Both the position numbers and the translations under genes were made by a program. From contig NZ_JAHQRJ010000001.1 of the NCBI RefSeq assembly GCF_019052805.1, positions 2,852,001 to 2,916,000 of the forward strand: DNA of 64,000 bases, given 5' to 3'. Below the pieces are notes generated by a model. The model saw nothing but the letters and a program-made list of their open reading frames with translations. It was not told the origin of the DNA and made no database searches. The stretch's first letter is position 1. Each line of letters starts with the position of its first letter. This DNA is from Noviherbaspirillum sp. L7-7A (GTDB lineage Bacteria; Pseudomonadota; Gammaproteobacteria; Burkholderiales; Burkholderiaceae_D). Below are positions 37,697 through 45,100 of the stretch, piece by piece.

Positions 37697-38419
37697 ATGC
37701 AAGGTAATCCCTACGGACTGGACAGCCTCTGGCTGCAGGGCGATTTTGTTATACGCGGCGTTGCCATCCTGCTACTGCTGCTGTCGATCGCTTCCTGGTA
37801 CGTGATCGTCACCAAGGCGCTGCAGCTGCTGCGCTACCGGCGGGCCTCGGCGGTGGCCGGCCGCCAGTTCTGGGATGCCAGCAATGTGCAGGAAGGTGTG
37901 GCGGCACTGGGCAGCAACAATCCCTATGCCGACCTGGCGCAGGCCGGCGTGAAGGCAATGCATCACCACAGCGCGCATCAGGGCCATCTGCATGACCAGC
38001 TGTCGGTCAGCGACTGGGTCACGCTGTCGCTGCGCCAGGCGATCGATGAATCCTCGGCCAAGCTGCAGTCCGGCATGGCGATCCTGGCCTCGGTTGGCTC
38101 CACCGCGCCCTTCGTCGGCCTGTTCGGCACGGTCTGGGGCATCTACCATGCGCTGGTATCGATCGGCACCAGTGGCCAGGCCAGCATCGACAAGGTCGCC
38201 GGCCCCGTTGGCGAAGCGCTGATCATGACGGCGCTGGGCCTGGCAGTGGCGATTCCGGCGACCTTCGGCTACAACGCGCTGGTGCGCGGCAACAAGTCCA
38301 CGCTGGCACGCCTGAACAAGTTCGGCTTCGATCTGCATGCGCTGTTCGTCACGGGCTCACGCACCTCGGACGGCGCGCAGCCGCAGGGCAAGCACCTGAC
38401 CGTTGCCAGGAGCGCATGA
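37697..38419 (+). CDS. exbB: ExbB proton channel subunit
   Basis: Inner-membrane MotA/TolQ/ExbB-family protein, 240 residues. The first span is at about residues 15-38; the conserved cluster SVGSTAPFVGLFGTVWGIYHAL and the C-terminal span EALIMTALGLAVAIPATFGYNALVR are present. It forms a pentamer that energises TonB together with ExbD, whose gene overlaps its stop by 4 bp. Confidence 0.96.
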   Translation: MQGNPYGLDSLWLQGDFVIRGVAILLLLLSIASWYVIVTKALQLLRYRRASAVAGRQFWDASNVQEGVAALGSNNPYADLAQAGVKAMHHHSAHQGHLHDQLSVSDWVTLSLRQAIDESSAKLQSGMAILASVGSTAPFVGLFGTVWGIYHALVSIGTSGQASIDKVAGPVGEALIMTALGLAVAIPATFGYNALVRGNKSTLARLNKFGFDLHALFVTGSRTSDGAQPQGKHLTVARSA

Positions 38420-38835
38420 TGGCGATGGGCTCCCTGTCCGACTCGGACGACGACTTCAATCCGGAGATCAACACTACCCCGCTGGTGGACGTGATGCTGG
38501 TGCTGCTGATCATTTTCATCATCACCATCCCGGTGATCAACCACAGCGTGAAAATCGACCTGCCGCGCGCCACCAGCCAGCCGGATGACCTGAAGCCCGA
38601 GAACATCAATCTCGACATCAATGCCCAGGGCCAGATCTTCTGGAACAGCGAAGCCATCGACGCCAGCCAGTTGAACCTGCGCATTGCCACCGCTGCGCAA
38701 AAAACGCCGCAGCCGGAACTGCACCTGCGCGCCGAGCGCACCACGCAATATGAAAAGGTGGCACAGGTCATGGCCGCGGCGCAATCGGGCGGCCTAAGCA
38801 AGATCGGCTTCGTGACCGAGCCGGAAAAGAAATAA
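38416..38835 (+). CDS. exbD: ExbD proton channel subunit
   Basis: Inner-membrane/periplasmic partner of ExbB, 139 residues. The hallmark EINTTPLVDVMLVLLIIFII contains the proton-carrying Asp in the single membrane helix. The remainder is the periplasmic domain. Coupled by ATGA to exbB. Last gene of the hemP-bfd-tonB-exbB-exbD set, followed by a terminator. Confidence 0.96.
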   Translation: MMAMGSLSDSDDDFNPEINTTPLVDVMLVLLIIFIITIPVINHSVKIDLPRATSQPDDLKPENINLDINAQGQIFWNSEAIDASQLNLRIATAAQKTPQPELHLRAERTTQYEKVAQVMAAAQSGGLSKIGFVTEPEKK

Positions 38836-38855
38836 TCGGCAAGCCAGAAAAACGA

Positions 38856-38881
38856 AAAGCGGACTTCGGTCCGCTTTTTTT
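38856..38881 (+). terminator. Rho-independent terminator after exbD
   Basis: AAAGCGGAC and GTCCGCTTT arms around TTCG, followed by a run of T, 20 bp after exbD. The A-rich left flank could also terminate transcription coming from the facing luxR-type gene. Confidence 0.9.
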
Positions 38882-38943
38882 GCCCGCATGCTGCCTGCAT
38901 TCAGGCACCAGCCAGCACCCGTACGTGCCAGCAAGTGCGGCAC

Positions 38944-39942
38944 TCAGGGCAAGAGCCCAAGCTGGGTTGCCCGCGCCACTGCGGCCATCTTGTTGCAGGT
39001 GTCCAGCTTGGAGAGAAAATTGGTGACATGGAAATTCACGCCGCTGACTGACAGGTCGAGGATGCGCGAGATTTCATCGGAGGTCTTGCCGCAGGCTGTC
39101 CATGCCAGCACTTCCCGCTCCCGCCGGGTCAGCGCCGGCCGGGCCAGCGGCGCAGGCTGGATATCGATATCGCATACCGCAAGGTGATGCGGCTGCCCCA
39201 GCGCCCATGCCACCGCCTGCGTGACGTCCTTGGGCGTCAGTTCGCCATCGGCCTCCAGCGCCCCGGACTGAATGCGGGTGAAGCGCACGCCAAGCTCGGT
39301 CAGCTCGGCCCGCAGGGTGGCAATCAGCAGTTCGGCCTGCTCATGATGCAGCGAGGGCTTCACCCTGGCATGGCGAACGCCGGCCTGAGGGACCAGTACC
39401 GCAAGCGCATGGCTGCGCCTGGACGCGGAAAACTCCGGCAAAAGGGCGCGCACTGCATGAACAAGATCGCCGATGCCGGCAGCCGGATCGACGTTGACGG
39501 GACGGCCCTCCTTCTCCAGCAGGGGGCTATGACAGGACTGTATGCAAATCATGCTGACCAGCGTATCGATTTGCCGGAAGCGCTCCGGCAGGACAGCAAT
39601 GGCATTGCGCAGCATGGCATCGCTGCCCACTCCCTTGTTGACACAAGCAATCCGGTCGGCCACCGGACCCTTGATGAATTCCTCGGGCGGGTTGCCATCG
39701 TCCAGCACCGCCACGACCCGGTGACCGGCATTGGCCAGCGTGCTGACGCAGTACAGTCCGGTTTCCCTTGCCTGGCCGGTACCGGTGATCACCAGCACCG
39801 TTCTTGGCCTTAACGCCTCCGCGCCCCTGGCCTGCGCTTCCCGCTTGCGCAACGATTGCTGGCGTACATTTCTTTCATGAGCATAGCTACGCGCCTTGTC
39901 GTCATCGTGGTGTTCACGTGCTGACGCTTCATCCCTGGACAT
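38944..39942 (-). CDS. LuxR-type regulator with a degenerate SDR sensor domain
   Basis: 332-residue putative transcription factor. Residues 1-45 are charged and likely disordered. Residues 48-265 follow the short-chain dehydrogenase/reductase fold: RTVLVITGTGQARETGL with AGHRVVAVLDD (48-82), IDTLVSMIC in place of the LVNNAG motif (125-133), ATLRAELTELGVRFTRIQSG (208-227) and LTPKDVTQAVAWALGQPHH (235-253). The catalytic Tyr-x3-Lys is gone (P196 and H200 by my alignment). Residues 269-332 are a quorum-sensing-type LuxR HTH, LTRREREVLAWTACGKTSDE. ATG 39942 follows GGAGA; the longer upstream frame is promoter. It probably binds a nucleotide or small ligand. Target genes are unknown. Confidence 0.8.
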   Translation of the reverse strand: MSRDEASAREHHDDDKARSYAHERNVRQQSLRKREAQARGAEALRPRTVLVITGTGQARETGLYCVSTLANAGHRVVAVLDDGNPPEEFIKGPVADRIACVNKGVGSDAMLRNAIAVLPERFRQIDTLVSMICIQSCHSPLLEKEGRPVNVDPAAGIGDLVHAVRALLPEFSASRRSHALAVLVPQAGVRHARVKPSLHHEQAELLIATLRAELTELGVRFTRIQSGALEADGELTPKDVTQAVAWALGQPHHLAVCDIDIQPAPLARPALTRREREVLAWTACGKTSDEISRILDLSVSGVNFHVTNFLSKLDTCNKMAAVARATQLGLLP

Positions 39943-40344
39943 GATTTTTCTCCGATAACCGAATTGGATTGAGAGCCTTCCGCCTGCGGACGGTCCATCG
40001 GATCGACTGGGTAATACACAAAGCAGGCGCGATGAGGAGTAGCGCTGCACAGAATGCGCAAAGGCTGCTTTTTGTGAAAGATTTGTTTTTGAATGGCAAG
40101 TTTTTTTTAACAATTGGCGGAAAACTGACTGTGACTTATACGCGTGAGATGTCGTAATGCGCATCGGATCGGGGACTAAGGCGAAGTCATGTGTGATGCT
40201 GGCTTCTGTAAATGAGGGGGGAATGAAATTTGTTCAGGCCTGCAAGCGTGAACGGGGGTGCAGAAGGTAATTCCGATGACAGACAGCGGCCGATGGCGGG
40301 AATGGCACTGCTAGTCGATAGATTGGTTCATTCTGAACAGCTGC
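39943..40344. other. Intergenic region upstream of the SDR-LuxR gene
   Basis: 402 bp with an AT-rich stretch at about 40065-40125 (including TTTTTTTTAACAATTGG) likely to hold the promoter of the SDR-LuxR gene. No gene or repeat recognised. Confidence 0.5.
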
Positions 40345-40935
40345 TTAGTTGACCTCATCGCCGCCTCCCTTTTCCACACATGGCTTATCGCAGCTCATCT
40401 CCCATCGAAACTTGATACCGTCGTCCGTCCAGATGAAGTAGATCCATAGCATCTTCTCTGGCAGATTTTGGCCTTTCGGGATATGGGATCTTGAGTAAAT
40501 AACTTCTTGAACGACCTCAGGCGGGATGCGGCTGCTGATGAAGACGCGTTGAGTCTTGAGCGGCAGTCTGGCTTTCTCATCCGAGAGGTATTTTCCATAC
40601 TCGTCGTCGCTCGCGAAACTGCTTGGCTTGGGACTTGGGTAAGCGGTTTCTTTCCAGCTGAAATCGACCCATTCGGGAAGCGCACGGGTATCACCTGACA
40701 TACCTGTGGTGCTACCGGGCGCCTGCCGCAAACTAGCTGCTTTACCGCCTGACACACTGAACGGCGTCATAGCCGACTTACGGTTTGGTAGTGTTATCGA
40801 CAGCATATACGCCGATCGTCCATCCATCAGACTTTTAAAGGTCGTAATCATTCCTGGGCCATCGACCGTTTGCATAGAGCCACATGAGGTTAGAACAAAG
40901 CTGGCAAAACTCAAAAGCAGAGTTTTGATTTTCAT
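40345..40935 (-). CDS. Immunity-like lipoprotein (intact paralogue)
   Basis: Lipoprotein of 196 residues: the signal peptide ends VLTSC, a lipobox. The sequence MSGDTRALPEWVDFSWKETAYP and IPPEVVQEVIYSRSHIPKG resembles DUF2931-type lipoproteins, a family that includes periplasmic immunity proteins against type VI lipase effectors (family attribution from memory, moderate). It lies 5 bp after an orphan toxin tail that resembles the end of the Rhs/Tle1 protein. It is roughly half identical to the broken gene at 41574-42167. Probably protects the cell against the Tle1-like toxin or a relative of it. Confidence 0.65.
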   Translation of the reverse strand: MKIKTLLLSFASFVLTSCGSMQTVDGPGMITTFKSLMDGRSAYMLSITLPNRKSAMTPFSVSGGKAASLRQAPGSTTGMSGDTRALPEWVDFSWKETAYPSPKPSSFASDDEYGKYLSDEKARLPLKTQRVFISSRIPPEVVQEVIYSRSHIPKGQNLPEKMLWIYFIWTDDGIKFRWEMSCDKPCVEKGGGDEVN

Positions 40936-40940
40936 TGTGC

Positions 40941-41432
40941 TTATTCGCAGCGTTGGGTCGAAGAGGTTGGTGCATAGCTGATATTGATGCCCTGACCGAC
41001 AAGCCAGTCGTTGTACTTCTGCATGTCGACCAAACCGACTGCTGGTGATTCCGACGGGCCGCACCATGTGCTGTAATAACTGACCTGACTTCGCGCCCAA
41101 GCAGTATCGTTGCCGCCGACAACCGCCTTCGCTTGCTTGACAGAAGTGCCATTGCCATACGAAAAATCCCGGTCACCAACAAGCGAAAATGTCGGAGGGT
41201 CAATTTTGTTAGCACCTTTGTCGTGAATGATGGGACTGGAAACGATGTTCCAATTGTTATCCTTGATAACATCGTCTTTGAGAATGACACCGTGCTCCTT
41301 TGCCTGCTCAATCATCCACATCAGCGCCACATCCGACAAATCCCCGTGCCATAACTGCCGCCGATGTCACTCGGTGTTGTAGCGCCATTGCATGGCGATG
41401 CCGGTGGCCGTGGCCGTGGCGGTCCAGGCTGG
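40941..41432 (-). pseudogene. Displaced Rhs toxin-tail remnant
   Basis: The last 132 codons (40941-41336) match residues 1577-1708 of the Rhs/Tle1 protein at roughly 80 percent, ending in TQRCE versus TQLCE. Upstream, one base is missing relative to the full gene (GGCACGGGGATTTG versus GGCACTGGAGATTTG near 41338-41351), so the frame is broken. At about 41370 the sequence jumps to a 63-bp piece (41370-41432) that copies 45179-45235 of the same rhs gene with one extra CGTGGC. The catalytic Ser and Asp regions are absent. It is therefore an inactive, chimeric remnant. Confidence 0.85.
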
Positions 41433-41573
41433 TAATGCAAAAGCTATGTTGGAATTCGTCAGCGGTGTCGCGGCGGTAAGAGAATGCAGCTTGCACGAGT
41501 TTCGATGGGGCTGCCGACCGATGCTGCTGAAGGCCGCTGCTAGCCAATGGGTTTGGCGTCACCCGGCTGTTGC

Positions 41574-42167
41574 TTAGTTGATTTCATCGCCGCCTTCCTT
41601 CGTGGCACATGCCGGCTTGGTGCAGTAAAGATCCCATCGAAATTTAATGCCGTCATCTGTCCAGACGAAATAGATCCACAATGACTTCTCCGGAAGGCCT
41701 TGCCCCTTCTGAACATGAAGCCTTGATTCGATTGCCTAATGCACGATCTCTGGCGGAATGCGGCTTTTGATGAAGACCCGCTGGGTCTTGACTGGCAAAG
41801 TCGCTTTTTCGTCAGAAACATATTTGCTGTACCCCTCTCGGCTTGCAAAATCTTTGGGCTCAAGCCCTGGGTAGGAGGTTTCTTGCCATTCGAAATCCAG
41901 CCATTCCGGAACGCCGCGGGTATCGCCTGACATACCTTCGGTTGTGCCGACGGCATGACGCCAATTGGACTTCCTGCTGCCTGTTATGCTTAAACCGTCC
42001 ATCTTTCGCTTCCCACTTGGAAAGGTTATTGCGCGAATACTTGCAGATCGCCCATCCATCATGCTCCCATAGTTCATGATCATCCCCGGACCGTTGACCG
42101 TTTGCATGGAGCTACATGCAGCCAAAACAAGGCTGACTAAACTTAGAATCAATATTTTGATTTTCAT
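41574..42167 (-). pseudogene. Immunity-like lipoprotein gene broken by an amber codon
   Basis: Starts MKIKILILSLVSLVLAACSS, with lipobox LAAC, 5 bp after the intact Rhs/Tle1 gene. After 143 residues (IPPEIVH) it meets TAG at 41736-41738. The frame then continues without interruption, as AIESRLHVQKGQGLPEKSLW through GGDEIN, to a TAA at 41574-41576, matching the intact paralogue to its end. Only one base (GAG to TAG) is needed to explain the break. The truncated product would lack its last 53 residues. Read-through or suppression could restore it. Confidence 0.85.
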
Positions 42168-42172
42168 TGTGC

Positions 42173-45100
42173 TTATTCGCAGAGTTGAGTTGCAGATGGC
42201 GATGCGTAGCCGATGTTAATGCCCTGACCGATAAGCCAGTCGTTGTACTTCTGGATGTCGACCAAGCCGACTGCTGGTGATTCCGAGGGACCACACCATG
42301 CGCTGTAATAATTTACCTGGCTTCTAGCCCAGGCAGTGTCCTTGCCACCGACGACTGCCTTAGCCTGCTTGACAGAAGTGCCATTGCCATAAGAAAAATC
42401 TCTATCGCCAGCAGACGACAGGTTCGGAGGGTCAATCCTGTTAGCACTTTTGTCGTGAATGATGGGGCTGGAAATCACGTCCCACCCAGAATCCTCAATG
42501 GTTTTACTTTTTAAAATAACCCCTTGAGCGCGGGCCTGCTCAATCATCCACATCAGCGCCACATCCGACAAATCTCCAGTGCCATAACCACCGCCGATGT
42601 CAGCGTGGCTTCCGACGAAGCCCATTTCAATGCGATTGCCCCCGCTCGTCGTTGCAGGCGCCGGCAGAATGGATAGTGCGTCGAAGCTCACCAGCCCGCC
42701 CCGGTGCTCATTCAACGCCACTGCGTGCGCCACATATGGAACAGACGGGTCAATACTGAAGTCATAGCGCGCTTCATCGCCATTGAAATAACCGAGGTGC
42801 GGCACTGTATCCCACAACCCCATGAAGCGCAGGCTCAGACAAGCTAACTTACCTGTCTCGGTGGCGTAGCGCGACTGAGTCATCTTTTCTATCAACTGGT
42901 TCATCCAGACCCGCGCTTCGGCTGCACCGCGGCTGAAACCCACTACGTCGATGTCGATCGGCTTGCCCGGAACGTACTTTTCTTCAATGAATCTGTCCAG
43001 AAACTGGAATCCCAATCGCACCCGGTCGTCGAAGCCTTGACCGTTCATTACATTGCCTTTAACCGGCATGTCCTCATCTGTCGTGCCTATACCCGTGATG
43101 TAGTAGCGCTTTCCATTCTTTTCTTCGTCATACGCCATCCAGAACTTTCTCACATTCGATATCGTGTCCCCCGCCAGCGGCTCCGCCGCATTGCCCGTGC
43201 CATCAAACGCAAACAGCACCAGCCCTTCCGGGTCCACGTAGCGCAGTGGATTGTTCTTTACATAGATATAGGAATTCGGCCCGTCCGGCATACCCAGCGG
43301 GTCGGGTGTGAGATAGCGGCCTGACTGCGGGTCGTAATAGCGGTGGCGGTTGTAGTGCAGGCCGGTGGCGGCGTCCCAGTACTGGCCCGGCAGGCGCAGG
43401 TTCAGCGCGAAGGCCGGGCGGCCGGGGAACTGCATGGCTTTGATGGTGGCGGCGCCATAGGGGCTGTAGCTGGCTTGCCAGATTGCTGCGCCATCGGCGT
43501 TGGTTGCCAATGCGACTGCGCCCAGGTGGTCGGGATGCAGCCAGCTGATCTCGTCATCATTGCCCAGCCATGCCCGCAGCACGGTGGCGATATCCCGCAT
43601 GGCCTGGGACAGGGCGCCCTCGCCAGCTGGAGCGCGGCCAGCCGGGGTGTCAATGACCGCCAGTGGCTGATCGCCCAGCCAGAGGTATTGACGCAGGATG
43701 CGGCCTTGCTGGTCAGTTTCCGCTTGCAGCTTGTCGTCCTCGTACAGAAAGCCGACCACGCTATTGCCGCTATTGCCGTTGCCACTGTTGCCGTTGCCGC
43801 TATTGCCACCCCTAGCAATGCTCGCAATCCGCTCGCCCCGATGGTTGTAGACATAGCGCGCCACCTCGCTGCCATCGCCGCGCTGCACCGTCATCAACCG
43901 GCCCAGCGCATCCCATCCGTAGCGCCGGTCTCCCGCATCAACGGGCTGGCCGTTGGCGTCGTAGCGGTATGGCGGCCATGCCTTTTCATCGACCACATCG
44001 CCCAGCCAGCGGTTGCTGCCGGGCTGGTAGCGTGATACCGCGGTGCCGGCTTTGACCTCGCTCTGGCTGGCAATACCCTGCTGGCTTAGCAGCCGGTTGC
44101 CGGCGGCGTCATGGAAATAGCGGCTGGCCGCGCCGGGCTGCGTAGCGACGATCAGGCGGTTGGCATGGTCATACGCGTAGCTGCTGGCCACGGCTTGCCA
44201 GCCCTTCCCTTCCGCGCGCCGGTGCAGCAGGTTGCCGCGCACGTCCCACAGCAGCCTGGCGTCGTACAGCGCCTGCAGGTCCGGCGGCAGCCGCAATGCA
44301 CCGGGCAGGCTGGTTGCAGCAGTCTTGCCTTGCGGGACGGGCGGACCGTCGGCAGGCCGGTGGACGATGCGTGCCAGCATGCCTTCCCGGCTGCGCTGGT
44401 AGCGCGCTTCAATACCATTGCCGGTCACGTAGCGGGCAATGCCAACCAGGTCGCGCTCGATGTCGCGGGCCATGACTTGCGCCGGCAGCAGCCAGCGCAG
44501 CCATTCCGTCTGGATGCGGCTGCGCTGCATCGCAGTGACCTGGCCCTGGCCGTTGCGCAGATAGCGGATCAGGCTGCCGTCCGGCAGGCTGATGCTGTCG
44601 AGCCGGCCCAGGCTGTCATGGCTGTAGCGGGTCTGTGTGACCAGCGCAGCGCCACGCTGCACAGGATCATGGCGCAGCGTGGTCTTGCGTATCAGCAGGC
44701 CGCGCTCGTCATGCAGGTAGCGCTCTTCCTGGGTGGGATGCAGCAGCGCCACCAAGCGCCTGCCCTGGTATTGCCAGTGGGTGGTGTCGGCTTGCGCGGC
44801 GCCGGCCGGCCAGATGTCCTGGCGCAGGATGCGGCCGCTGATGTCGTAGGCATAGACGGCGCGGTTGCCGGCGGCGTCGGTGCTGGCAATGAGTTGATCG
44901 GCCTCGTCGTGGACATAGCGGGTCTTGCCGCTGTCGGGGCTGATGCTGGCGACACGGCGGCCAAAGTCGTCGATCGCATGCACTACCCTACCGGCGGGCT
45001 TGTCGGTCATGCTCGCCGATGGGCTTGCCGGCTGGGCCATGCCGTCTTCCGGGTAGCCCGGGCGCAGCGATGCGCCGGCCGGGTCGATGGCTTCGATGAT

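Noticed and set aside
41308-41562. 84-residue minus-strand frame in the rhs remnant region
   Set aside because: It crosses the junction between unrelated pieces and reads the core fragment in a non-native frame (His/Gly repeats).
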